Assembly (NCBI RefSeq): GCF_000308295.2
Contig: NZ_HG326652.1
Span: 2,787,931-2,851,930 of the forward strand
Origin: Afipia birgiae 34632
Lineage (GTDB): Bacteria > Pseudomonadota > Alphaproteobacteria > Rhizobiales > Xanthobacteraceae
DNA: 64,000 bases
Reading direction: 5' to 3'
Of the stretch, positions 44,306 through 51,994 are shown piece by piece. The stretch's first letter is position 1. Each line of letters opens with the position of its first letter. The notes under the pieces were generated by a model. That model was not told where the DNA came from. It ran no database searches and worked only from the letters and a program-made list of their open reading frames with translations. The position numbers and the translations under genes are program-made.

Positions 44306-45007
44306 TCAAAAACCGAGATAGGCGTTCTGGACGTTCTTGTTGCCAGCGAGTTCGGTCGACGACCCCTTAAGCACGATCAGCCCGGCCTCGATCACGTAGC
44401 CGCGGTCGGCGACGCGAAGCGCCATCGAAACCGACTGTTCGACCAGCAGAATGGTGACGCCGCGTGCCTTGATGGCCAGCAGGGTCTGTTCGATTTCATC
44501 GACCACGCGCGGCGCAATGCCCAGCGAGGGCTCATCGAAAATGCAGAGTTTCGGGCGCGCCATCAGCGCACGTGCGATCGCCACCATTTCCTGCTCGCCG
44601 CCCGACAGCGTTCCGGCATATTGCCCGGCGCGCTCGCGCAGACGCGGAAACAGCGTCATCATTTCATCAAGGTCATCTTTGATCGCGTGGCGCCGGCGCG
44701 TGTAGGCGCCGAGCTGCAGATTTTCCATCACGGTCATTTCCGGAAACACCTGGCGGCCTTCCGGGCACATCGAAATGCCAAGCCCCGCAATCGTGTGACC
44801 GGGCAGGCCAGCCGTGGAACGGCCATCGAACATGATCGAACCGCCGAGCGGCGACATCAGCCCGCAGACAGTCTTGAGGATGGTGGATTTTCCGGCGCCG
44901 TTCGGGCCGATCAGCGCGACGCATTCGCCCTGGCGCACATTGAACGAAACACCATGTACGACTTCGACCTGGCCGTAACCGATACGCAAGTCCGAGACTT
45001 CAAGCAT
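44306..45007 (-). CDS. ABC transporter ATP-binding protein, LivF type
   Basis: 233 residues from ATG at 45007, which overlaps the LivG stop by 8 nt; 45022 is a possible but less likely start. Walker A is ALIGPNGAGKSTIL, the signature is LSGGEQEMVAIARALMARPK, and Walker B is LCIFDEPSLGIAPRVVDE. Its length and motifs match LivF. With LivG it powers the LivH/LivM channel. It lies in tight order livG-livF-binding protein-livH-livM. Confidence 0.95.
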   Translation of the reverse strand: MLEVSDLRIGYGQVEVVHGVSFNVRQGECVALIGPNGAGKSTILKTVCGLMSPLGGSIMFDGRSTAGLPGHTIAGLGISMCPEGRQVFPEMTVMENLQLGAYTRRRHAIKDDLDEMMTLFPRLRERAGQYAGTLSGGEQEMVAIARALMARPKLCIFDEPSLGIAPRVVDEIEQTLLAIKARGVTILLVEQSVSMALRVADRGYVIEAGLIVLKGSSTELAGNKNVQNAYLGF

Positions 45008-45818
45008 GATCGCGATGCCCAAGATAGGCGTCGATGACCGCCTGATTGTTACGGATTTCAGCCGGGGTACCCTCGGCGATCTTCTGGCCGAAGTTCAGCA
45101 CGACGATGCGGTCGCAGACCTCCATGATCAGCCCCATGTGATGTTCGATCACCAGCACACTGATGCCGTGCGACGGCATGGCGCGGATGATGCCCGCCAA
45201 GGCGCGGCGTTCGCTGGCGACCATGCCGGCCGCCGGCTCATCGAGCAGAATGACCTTGGGCTTTGACGCCAGCGCCACGCTGATCATCAGCAGGCGCTGT
45301 TCGGCGGCGGACAGCGTCGAGGCGATCTGGTCCCGGCGCGCGGCAAGGCCGACCAGTGCGAGCGAGTGCTCTGCATGGGTGACCAGTTCGAGATTTTCAC
45401 GCTTGGCCGAAGCGGTGCGCAAAACGGATTTCGCAGGGCCCTGCTTGAACAGCGTGTGACACCCGAGCATCACGTTTTCGAGCGCCGTGTCTTCCGGGAA
45501 AATCTGCGTGCTCTGGAAGGTGCGCGACAAGCCTTTAACGACGGCAGCATCAATCGGCTTGCCGGTCAGCAATTCACCGTCGAGCCAGACTTCACCGGCG
45601 CTAACGGGCAGATTGCTGGAGAGAAGATTGACGCATGTCGATTTGCCGGAGCCGTTTGGCCCGATCAGTCCGACGATCTGTCCGCGATCCACCGTGAACG
45701 ACACATCACGCAACGCCTGAACGCCGCCGAAGCGCTTCGAGAGTCCCACTGCCCGCAACAATGGAGGAGAGCTGTTTGCCCCTGCCGGGCTCGTTCCGTC
45801 TCGTACCTGGTCCGCCAC
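45000..45818 (-). CDS. ABC transporter ATP-binding protein, LivG type
   Basis: 272 residues. Walker A is GLIGPNGSGKSTCVNLLSSN, Walker B is VILLDEPAAGMVASERRAL. The signature sequence is LSAAEQRLLMISVALASKP, a variant of the usual LSxGQ. Its C-terminal LGHRDHA is encoded across the LivF start. It is the first gene of the operon. A repeated inverted element (CGACT-N4-AGTCG) lies about 60 nt upstream, matching the one in front of the adjacent TetR gene. Confidence 0.95.
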   Translation of the reverse strand: MADQVRDGTSPAGANSSPPLLRAVGLSKRFGGVQALRDVSFTVDRGQIVGLIGPNGSGKSTCVNLLSSNLPVSAGEVWLDGELLTGKPIDAAVVKGLSRTFQSTQIFPEDTALENVMLGCHTLFKQGPAKSVLRTASAKRENLELVTHAEHSLALVGLAARRDQIASTLSAAEQRLLMISVALASKPKVILLDEPAAGMVASERRALAGIIRAMPSHGISVLVIEHHMGLIMEVCDRIVVLNFGQKIAEGTPAEIRNNQAVIDAYLGHRDHA

Positions 45819-45870
45819 AACGTCCTGCCATACCCGGCGCGCTCTTCATCGGCCGCCTCAACTACAGGTA

Positions 45871-45898
45871 CGACTAATCGACTGCAGAGTCGAAAGTC
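45871..45898. promoter_or_regulatory. TetR operator before livG (overlapping CGACT/AGTCG half-sites)
   Basis: The core is TCGACT GCAG AGTCGA (45878-45893). A further CGACT (45871-45875) and AGTC (45895-45898) lie outside it, so there are two nested sites eight bases apart. The core matches CGACT CTGG AGTCG upstream of the TetR gene, which implies one protein binds both. Confidence 0.7.
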
Positions 45899-45908
45899 AA
45901 CAGGATGG

Positions 45909-46592
45909 TCAGGTGGACAGGGTTTTCCGCACCGACATTGTTGCCGTCAACGGCAACCGTGGCAGTAACTGACTACCATCAATCGTGACGCCAGGCGACG
46001 CAAGGCCCCGGCAGACAAAGCCCGCGACCCCTTCGCCGACATCCGCCTCGCTCCAGGAGCCACCGGGCCGGTACCATTTGGTGACCCAGTTGACGGCGCC
46101 AAGAACGTTGAAGACCACGAACCGCGGTTCTCCCGGAAGGACCGTGCCGTCCTGCTGACCCTCCAGCACCATCGAGATCAGAGCGCCCTCGAACCGATCG
46201 CGCTCGTGCACGACGGTCGAAAGCTGGACCGGAGAAAGCGATTTTTCTTCAAGGATAATAACGCTATAGCTCTGCTCGCCGATCATTGATCGGACATAGG
46301 CCGACGTCGTCCGCCGCAACCTCTCGATGCCGGTGATCCCCTCGTCCCGGCACACCGTCGACAGCGCCTGCTCGGCCGCGGCCATGTGGCACTGGTACAG
46401 CAGATCCCGCTTGGTCTTGACGTAGTGATAGAGGGTCGGCTTGCTGATCCCCAGACCTTCGGCGATCTCATCCAGCGAGGTGCCATGGTAGCCATTGCGG
46501 CGAAAGGCCTTCGCCGCCTCGCGGTAAAGCGCATCCTTCCGAAGATTTTTGAGCTCCGTTGCGCTGGCAACGGCGTTATTCCAGCGAGCCAC
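45909..46592 (-). CDS. TetR-family regulator of the Liv-ligase operon (KstR2/FadR-like C-terminus)
   Basis: 227 residues. DNA-binding helices at about 20-65: LYREAAKAFRRNGYHGTSLD, EGLGISKPTLYHYVKTKRDL. The ligand domain ends VFNVLGAVNWVTKWYRPGGS, which resembles acyl-CoA-responsive TetR proteins such as KstR2 of actinobacteria. It lies directly upstream of livG on the same strand, with matching operators in front of both. Most likely it represses the operon and itself until a CoA thioester of the imported acid accumulates. The ligand is inferred. Confidence 0.9.
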   Translation of the reverse strand: MARWNNAVASATELKNLRKDALYREAAKAFRRNGYHGTSLDEIAEGLGISKPTLYHYVKTKRDLLYQCHMAAAEQALSTVCRDEGITGIERLRRTTSAYVRSMIGEQSYSVIILEEKSLSPVQLSTVVHERDRFEGALISMVLEGQQDGTVLPGEPRFVVFNVLGAVNWVTKWYRPGGSWSEADVGEGVAGFVCRGLASPGVTIDGSQLLPRLPLTATMSVRKTLST

Positions 46593-46624
46593 GACGGCCT
46601 CCTTTGGCAGAACGTATGGCTACC

Positions 46625-46638
46625 CGACTCTGGAGTCG
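46625..46638. promoter_or_regulatory. TetR operator before the regulator gene
   Basis: CGACT CTGG AGTCG, the same 5-4-5 inverted repeat as upstream of livG, 33 nt before the TetR start codon. It supports autoregulation. Confidence 0.7.
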
Positions 46639-46677
46639 ATTGTCCATCACCAAAGGCACGCGAACCCGTTGGCCCGA

Positions 46678-47724
46678 TCAATTGTCCTGCGACTTGATGC
46701 CGGCTTCGCGGATGACCACGCCCCACCGGTCCATCTCGGCGCGCACATGGGCCGCGAGGGCATCCGGGGTCGACCCCGCGACGCGAGCGCCAAGATCCTC
46801 CAGCCGGGCCTTCACCGCGTCGTGCTGCAAGGCCGCCCGCACGTCCTCCGATACTCTTTCGACGACATCGCGCGGCGTCTTCGCCGGGTAGAACAGCGCA
46901 AACCAGGAGCCGACATCGAAACCGGGCACGGTATCACCGATCGGCGGTACCTCGGCCAGGGCCGGAATGCGTTCGCGCGTCGAAACGCCGATCGCGCGGA
47001 TCGTGCCCCCGCGAATCTGGCTCATGGATACGGTCGCCGTATCGAACATGACGTCGAGACGCCCTCCCACCAGATCGTTCATCGCGGGCGCCGCGCCGCG
47101 ATAAGGCACATGCTTCATATCAATGCCAGCGGAGCGTTTGAACAACTCGCCGATCAGATGCAGCGATGAGCCGATGCCGGCGGAGCCAAAATTCAATGTC
47201 CCCGGCTTCGCCTTTGCCATTGCGATAAAGTCGGTCACGCTTCGCGCCGGCGAGGCGGTCGGGACCACCATCACATTGGGAATGACCGCCACCAGCGATA
47301 CCGGCGCGAAATCTGCGATCGGGTCAAAGGGCAACTTGTCGAAAAGAAAGCGGTTTACCGCAATCGCACTCGATGTGATCAGGAGATGATGTCCGTCCGG
47401 ATCGGCCCGCGCGATTTCAGTCGTCCCGATATTGGCGCCTGCGCCAGGCTTGTTCTCGATATAGACCTGCTGACCCCACATCGCGCTCAGGCGCTCGGCA
47501 AGTACGCGCGCGATGATGTCGTTGGCGCCGCCTGCGGCGAAAGGAACGACAAGGCGAACGCTTTTCGTCGGGCGCCAACTCGCCGCTCGTGCGTGCCGAT
47601 CGATCAGCGGCAGGAATATCGCGGCGCAGGCAAGCGACATCAGTCGGCGTCGCGTCGCGCCGGGCGCCCGCGACCGCGTGATTGAACCGCACAACGGATT
47701 CAGAGAGCCTTGCTTGCGCGTCAT
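46678..47724 (-). CDS. Bug-family (TctC-like) periplasmic solute-binding protein
   Basis: 348 residues from ATG at 47724, chosen for GGAGGAG 8 nt upstream; the frame is open to 47922. A long arginine-rich leader precedes a hydrophobic segment (LMSLACAAIFLPLI, about 28-42). The Bug pattern follows: VRLVVPFAAGGANDIIARVL, VYIENKPGAGANIGTTEIAR, LNFGSAGIGSSLHLIGELFK, MKHVPYRGAAPAMNDLVGGR. These receptors bind carboxylated compounds, sometimes for sensing only. No TctA/TctB permease genes are near. A second Bug gene lies 243 bp upstream. Confidence 0.9.
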   Translation of the reverse strand: MTRKQGSLNPLCGSITRSRAPGATRRRLMSLACAAIFLPLIDRHARAASWRPTKSVRLVVPFAAGGANDIIARVLAERLSAMWGQQVYIENKPGAGANIGTTEIARADPDGHHLLITSSAIAVNRFLFDKLPFDPIADFAPVSLVAVIPNVMVVPTASPARSVTDFIAMAKAKPGTLNFGSAGIGSSLHLIGELFKRSAGIDMKHVPYRGAAPAMNDLVGGRLDVMFDTATVSMSQIRGGTIRAIGVSTRERIPALAEVPPIGDTVPGFDVGSWFALFYPAKTPRDVVERVSEDVRAALQHDAVKARLEDLGARVAGSTPDALAAHVRAEMDRWGVVIREAGIKSQDN

Positions 47725-47967
47725 TGTGCATCTCCTCCATTTGCCTGTTTTGGTTGTCCGTTCTTCGAAACCCCTGGTCAGAGAGAGGGTCCACTTGATT
47801 TCCGCCGAAACAGACGCGAGCGCATCTTTCGTTGTCTCTGATCCAACGATCGCTGAGCAAATTCTAGATTGTCGGGTCCGGCCCATGCGATGAGCCGCAC
47901 GAAACCCGCGCGGTGCCGACAAGTTGCGGGCGCTGACCTGTCGGCTGCCATCGTTTCCGAGCTCAAT

Positions 47968-48957
47968 CTAGACGGGCTGCAGGCCTAGCGACTGCGCGCT
48001 CTCCATCCAGACCGGCAATTCGCGCTGATACAACGCATTGGTTTCCTTAAACCCGAGCGCCGGTTCCAGCACGAAGGTACCGAGAACTTCCTTCGCCTTC
48101 GGATCGCTATTGGCCGCCACGCAGAGTTGCGCCAGCCGATCGACGATCGGCTGCGGCGTCGCCTTCGGCAACGCCCAGCCGGTGAAGCCGCTCACTGTAA
48201 AGAACTTAGATGTCGCGCCTTGCTCAGGCAGGGTCTTGACGTTCGGAATCGCGCCGACCTTCTTCGAATGCACCGCGAACGCAACGCCACGATTGCTTTG
48301 CAGCACGGGTTGCGCTGCCGTGTAGCTGCCCATCGCGACATCGAGCGTGCCTTCCAGCAGCCCCGTCCACATCGGCGCTTCGCCGCGATAGTGGATCGGC
48401 TCGATGTTGAGACCATATTGCTTGTTGAGTTCATTGATCGTCATGTGCGGGGCAGAACCTGCGCTGTAGGTGCCGAAGTTCACCTTGCCGTTCTTGCGCG
48501 CGAAAGCGACGAATTCATCCAGCGTTGTGACCCCGGACTTCAGGCTTGCGACCAGCGGCAAGCCGGCGCCCGGAATGATACTGACAAGCGTCAGGTCCTT
48601 GTCCATGTCGTATCCGGGGGTCTTCATCATCACCCTGTTCATCACATAGGTGGTCGAGATCGAGCAGAGGATGGTGTGGCCATCGGGCTCCGCGCGCGCG
48701 ACTTCCGCCGCGCCTATGGAGCCGGAGGCCCCTGCCTTGTTTTCGATGACGACAGTCTGTCCCACCTGCTTGGAGATGAATTCGCCGAAGGCGCGCGCGA
48801 GCAGGTCGGTCTGCCCTCCCGCCGGATAGCTGCAGATCATGCGGATTTGCCGAGACGGCCACGCGGCTTGCGCAGAGGCCCCGCGCAAGAGGACAGGCAT
48901 CGCGACAGCTGACGTACCGGCTGCGATAAAGTGGCGGCGGGTAAATTTCGTTATCAT
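47968..48957 (-). CDS. Second Bug-family (TctC-like) periplasmic solute-binding protein
   Basis: 329 residues. The leader MITKFTRRHFIAAGTSAVAM has a twin-arginine-like start, and cleavage is likely near GASAQA. Motifs: IRMICSYPAGGQTDLLARAF, VVIENKAGASGSIGAAEVAR, YRGEAPMWTGLLEGTLDVAM. It is only moderately similar to its neighbour, so this looks like clustering of receptors and not a fresh duplication. As with the other Bug gene, no permease is encoded nearby. The ligand is unknown. GGGAGGG precedes the start. Confidence 0.92.
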   Translation of the reverse strand: MITKFTRRHFIAAGTSAVAMPVLLRGASAQAAWPSRQIRMICSYPAGGQTDLLARAFGEFISKQVGQTVVIENKAGASGSIGAAEVARAEPDGHTILCSISTTYVMNRVMMKTPGYDMDKDLTLVSIIPGAGLPLVASLKSGVTTLDEFVAFARKNGKVNFGTYSAGSAPHMTINELNKQYGLNIEPIHYRGEAPMWTGLLEGTLDVAMGSYTAAQPVLQSNRGVAFAVHSKKVGAIPNVKTLPEQGATSKFFTVSGFTGWALPKATPQPIVDRLAQLCVAANSDPKAKEVLGTFVLEPALGFKETNALYQRELPVWMESAQSLGLQPV

Positions 48958-49203
48958 GCTTCCCTCCCTGAGTTTTCAAAGAGGGTATCGCATCGTCCGG
49001 CTTCCGCTAGCCGCGAACACGGGACAGATTGGCGCATTACGAGCGCGAAACGTATGGCGCGCGGGACCTGTGACATTCCGGAAAATGTCACATTGCAGCC
49101 CGCCTCCTTGGGCGAACGCATTGAAATCAAAAGCTGTTTGAAGAACTGCGGAATTTGGTAGCGGCCGGCGACATCCTGCATCGTGCACTCAGCCCGGCTG
49201 GCC

Positions 49204-49444
49204 AAATTGCGGCGTCATCCTCAGGGAATCCGAACGACGCCTAGCTCGCCAACTGCGTGACGATCAGCGGATGGCCAAGGCTGAGATTGCCCAAATCGTC
49301 ACGAGTGCGCCGCCGAGGAGTGTCGGGATCGTGGACCCGATCGAGGATGTCCGGGTAACAGAACCCGCTTTTGCGATTCCACTGGCCATCGCACTGCGAG
49401 AGTCCCCGATCAGTCTTGCCGGACCGCCTATCAAGAGCAGCTAG
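49204..49444. other. Unassigned stretch, open on both strands
   Basis: On the plus strand an open frame without clear start (from about 49220 to the stop at 49442-49444; LRESERRLARQLRDDQRMAK ... EDVRVTEPAFAIPLAIALRE) reads like real protein. The minus strand is also open (49241-49462). I cannot assign a family to either. The surrounding gene fragments make a remnant likely. The preceding part, 48958-49203, shows nothing recognisable. Confidence 0.3.
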
Positions 49445-49619
49445 TTCGCGCCAGCATGACATAACTATCGCTGCAAATAGTGCTCTCTCCGGCGTCGCGG
49501 TTGTCGAAGGCGATGGTGCGAAAGTGTTCGGACAGCGATGCGCACACTTGCGCCCACATCGTGCGATCCGCAGCCATCCCCGCGATTAACAGCAGATCTG
49601 CCCCTTTTCCTTCATTGGC
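49431..49619 (-). pseudogene. Fragment of an alpha/beta-hydrolase gene
   Basis: Reading the minus strand from 49619 gives an N-terminal alpha/beta-hydrolase segment: GKGADLLLIAGMAADRTMWA, then VCASLSEHFRTIAFDNRDAG followed by EST. This is the first strand, the oxyanion region and the FDNRDAGxS block of esterase-like hydrolases. It has no start codon of its own and stops at 49431, long before the nucleophile elbow, so about three quarters of a typical 270-residue protein is missing. The upstream edge touches a tandem 19-bp repeat that looks like an insertion-sequence end. It is best seen as a decayed gene remnant. Confidence 0.62.
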
Positions 49620-49623
49620 CGGG

Positions 49624-49660
49624 TTTGTGGAGTTGTCCCGGCTTTGTGGACAGTCCCGGG
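49624..49660. mobile_element. Tandem 19-bp repeat, possible insertion-sequence end scar
   Basis: Two imperfect direct copies, TTTGTGGAGTTGTCCCGGC (49624-49642) and TTTGTGGACAGTCCCGGG (49643-49660), lie exactly where two broken genes meet. GTCCCGG and TTTGTGGA resemble ends of IS3-family elements in this bacterial group. No intact transposase is present. The assignment is tentative. Confidence 0.35.
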
Positions 49661-49667
49661 CTTGCGG

Positions 49668-49813
49668 TCACTGGGTCATCGCGGTCTTCCGTTCGTAATC
49701 GATCGGCGAGAGATGCTGTGCCATCCGCAGGAGCTCGGCACGATTGTCGTTTCGGGACACCGCCTGGCCAGCCCGCTCATCGCCTGCTCCCGAAACTCGG
49801 ATGCCTTGGTCAT
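49668..49813 (-). pseudogene. Frameshifted small ORF ending in an IS3-transposase-like tail
   Basis: Starting at ATG 49813 the frame reads MTKASEFREQ, like the start of a common short Rhizobiales protein family. After one frame change near 49782 it continues GDERAGQAVSRNDNRAELLR, then MAQHLSPIDYERKTAMTQ and stop at 49668. The SPIDYERK ending is the pattern of the C-terminus of IS3-family transposases (OrfB). So the piece looks like a small gene that was cut and joined to the end of an insertion sequence, then decayed. The reading of both halves is direct; the history is inferred. Confidence 0.45.
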
Positions 49814-49820
49814 TGACCAC

Positions 49821-50555
49821 CTATCTTCCGCTGATCGTGCCAGCCTGTGTCGCAGGAGCGGTCCGGTCGACCAGAAAGCCGACAAGGGTGGTGGGTCCTT
49901 TTGCCCGGAGAGTCGGGAGGGGCTGATGGAGATCGGTGACGGCATCGCCCTTGGCGAGTGTCTCGGTACCAATGGTGACGATCCCGTCCATGACGTAGAC
50001 CCAGGGAGAAAGGCCCTGCACGGTCGGCAACGCGATCTCGTCCCCTGCGCGGAGGTTGGCGTCATAGACTGTCACCTGTTGGCGGATCTTCAGTGGAGCG
50101 TCGCTGGCCTGCGGTCCGGCGACCAGGTGCCACCTGCCGTCCATGATGTTGTCCGGCCGATCGAAGAACTGCACATCGCCCGGCAGATCGGCCTCGCGCG
50201 GCCGGATGAAGATCTGCAACATTTCAACCGGCCCGTCCGGCGTCGATTCCTCATGCCAGAAACTCCGGCCAGCATTCATCATCATCAGCTTATGCGCTGA
50301 TATAGGGATGCGATGGCCAGCGGAATCCTCATGGATCATCGTGCCGCGCCACATGTAGCTCAAAATCTCATCATTATTGTGCTCATGCATGCGAACGACG
50401 GTACCCGGTCCAAGATTGGCGTGATCGATCACGCTTAGCGGGCCAAATGCCACGTCGACGTTGGAGCCCAGAACAAGACCCGGACGATTTCGCCGTACTT
50501 GAAATGGACCGCGCCGGAATACTTGGCTTGAATCAGCGCGCATAATCTTCAGCAT
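49821..50555 (-). CDS. Pirin-family (YhhW-like) cupin protein
   Basis: 244 residues. The N-terminal cupin has the pirin metal residues in VVRMHEHNNDEILSYMWRGT and ISAHKLMMMNAGRSFWHEES; a second cupin half follows (about 150-235). YhhW of E. coli shows quercetinase activity, but family roles vary. The gene follows the isochorismatase-type gene by 69 nt on the same strand and is probably in the same operon, under the TetR regulator at 51341. This pairing of a pirin and a cysteine hydrolase suggests a response to electrophilic or aromatic compounds, which is inference. Confidence 0.92.
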   Translation of the reverse strand: MLKIMRADSSQVFRRGPFQVRRNRPGLVLGSNVDVAFGPLSVIDHANLGPGTVVRMHEHNNDEILSYMWRGTMIHEDSAGHRIPISAHKLMMMNAGRSFWHEESTPDGPVEMLQIFIRPREADLPGDVQFFDRPDNIMDGRWHLVAGPQASDAPLKIRQQVTVYDANLRAGDEIALPTVQGLSPWVYVMDGIVTIGTETLAKGDAVTDLHQPLPTLRAKGPTTLVGFLVDRTAPATQAGTISGR

Positions 50556-50624
50556 GATCGCATCTCCGCATAGGGAATATGAGAGGATCCCGGCGCAGAA
50601 TGCGGCGAGATCCTGGAGCTTCGG

Positions 50625-51257
50625 CTAGGCCGCTTTGGTTTGCCCCTTCGCCGCATTGAAGCTGCTAATCAGGTTTCCGTAATACGGCAGGTGCTCGCCC
50701 ATGATGGAGGCAAGCTGGGGGCCGGTCGCGCTGCGCCAATCGCCCTGCAACTCCGCTCCAACCGCGACCCACGTGATCGGTTTGACGCCAGCCTGCGCCA
50801 TGCGAGCGACCGCGACTTCCTGAACAAGCTTGTTCCAAGTGCCCGATGCATCGATCACGGCATAGACATCGAAGCCTTCCTTGATGGCCGAGAGAGCGAC
50901 GAAGGTGACGCAGACCTCGGTGGAGACGCCGGCGACGATCAGCTTCTTGCGCCCGGTCTTCTTCACCGCCTCGACGAAGTCGTTGTTCTCCCAGGCATTG
51001 ATCTCACCTGGGCGATGAATCACAGGAGCATCGGGCAGCGTTTGCGTGATCACCGGCAGGAGCGGGCCGTTCTGGCGGTCGGCCGCGCTGGTCGTGACGA
51101 CGGTCGGCAGCCTGAAGGCCTTGGCGAGTTTCACCAGGGCAGTGACGCTGGTGATGTATTCGGGGACGCTCTGGTCCTGGACGCCGTTCGACAGACCCGT
51201 CTGGTGGTCGATCAGCAGCAGTGCTGCATTTTCACTCGTAAGCCGTTCGTAACTCAT
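50625..51257 (-). CDS. Isochorismatase-family cysteine hydrolase (YcaC-like)
   Basis: 210 residues. The catalytic aspartate is D17 in ALLLIDHQTGLSNGV, and the nucleophilic cysteine is C116 in VAGVSTEVCVTFVALSA with the usual cis-peptide context. The closest style is YcaC, a hydrolase of unknown natural substrate. The start is preceded by AAAGGAG. A perfect 22-bp palindromic operator (TTTTGGACC arms) ends 50 nt upstream, and the matching TetR gene follows directly beyond it. It is the first gene of a two-gene unit with pirin. Confidence 0.93.
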   Translation of the reverse strand: MSYERLTSENAALLLIDHQTGLSNGVQDQSVPEYITSVTALVKLAKAFRLPTVVTTSAADRQNGPLLPVITQTLPDAPVIHRPGEINAWENNDFVEAVKKTGRKKLIVAGVSTEVCVTFVALSAIKEGFDVYAVIDASGTWNKLVQEVAVARMAQAGVKPITWVAVGAELQGDWRSATGPQLASIMGEHLPYYGNLISSFNAAKGQTKAA

Positions 51258-51306
51258 TTCACTCTCCTTTGTTATGCCGCATACGCGGCGGTTTAAAACT
51301 CCATTT

Positions 51307-51328
51307 TTTTGGACCTATCGGTCCAAAA
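51307..51328. promoter_or_regulatory. TetR operator before the isochorismatase-type gene
   Basis: Perfect 9-bp arms TTTTGGACC (51307-51315) and GGTCCAAAA (51320-51328) around TATC. It lies just downstream of the TetR gene stop and upstream of the isochorismatase-type start. The core TGGACC-N4-GGTCCA matches the site at 51979-51994. Confidence 0.78.
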
Positions 51329-51340
51329 TTACGAAATTTT

Positions 51341-51931
51341 CTATTTGCTCGGCAAGTCGAGGTTCGAGAGCAGCGTAGCGAGTGCATCATCCAAGCGCGC
51401 GGCATTTGCCCCAGCTCGGACCATGACCTGAAAACCAGGAAAGGCAACAACAAGAAGCCTTGCAAGCTTTCGCGGGCTCACTGGGCTTCTTATCGAGCCC
51501 TCGGCCTGTCCGCGTTGGATTGTTCGCGCAAACGCATCCTCGATGACCTGGAAATCAGTTTCGACCCGACGACGTACATCGGGGTCATGCGGAGCAAGCT
51601 CGACCGCCTGATTGGTACTCATGCAACCATGCGAAAATGTGGTCGCACGCGCATCTTCAATGATCTTGCGGAAAAAAGTCTCGATCGACTTCCGAGCCTT
51701 TCCATTATCGAGAACAAGATGCAGCTCTCTTGTGCGCTCAGCCCGATAACAATCAAACGCGGCCAGAAACAGGTCTCGCTTGTCTCCGAATGTCGCATAC
51801 AAGCTGCTTTTGCTAAGGCCCGTCGCCTCCAGCAAATCGGCCAGTGAAGTGCCCTCATACCCTTTGCTCCAGAACACGCCCATCGCCTTATACAGAGCTT
51901 CAGCCGTATTGAATTCCTGAGGTCGCGCCAT
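51341..51931 (-). CDS. TetR-family regulator of the isochorismatase/pirin unit
   Basis: 196 residues. Helix-turn-helix at about 10-55: AEALYKAMGVFWSKGYEGTS, EATGLSKSSLYATFGDKRDL. The C-terminal domain contains TTFSHGCMSTNQAVELAPHD, with a single cysteine in a position often used for redox or electrophile sensing in NemR/AcuR-like TetR proteins. Operators with the same TGGACC/GGTCCA half-sites lie in front of this gene and in front of the isochorismatase-type gene, so it should repress both. The inducer is unknown; an electrophile is a reasonable guess. Confidence 0.93.
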   Translation of the reverse strand: MARPQEFNTAEALYKAMGVFWSKGYEGTSLADLLEATGLSKSSLYATFGDKRDLFLAAFDCYRAERTRELHLVLDNGKARKSIETFFRKIIEDARATTFSHGCMSTNQAVELAPHDPDVRRRVETDFQVIEDAFARTIQRGQAEGSIRSPVSPRKLARLLVVAFPGFQVMVRAGANAARLDDALATLLSNLDLPSK

Positions 51932-51978
51932 TGTTTTTCATCACAAGTTATCGTGCGGGTGCTATCGCATAACAATTC

Positions 51979-51994
51979 TGGACCGATAAGTCCA
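51979..51994. promoter_or_regulatory. TetR operator before the regulator gene
   Basis: TGGACC GATA AGTCCA, one mismatch from the TGGACC TATC GGTCCA core before the isochorismatase-type gene. It is 48 nt upstream of the TetR start codon, suited to autoregulation. Confidence 0.7.

Noticed and set aside
46678-48957. Tripartite tricarboxylate transporter operon
   Set aside because: Only Bug-type receptor genes are present; no TctA or TctB membrane gene is near.
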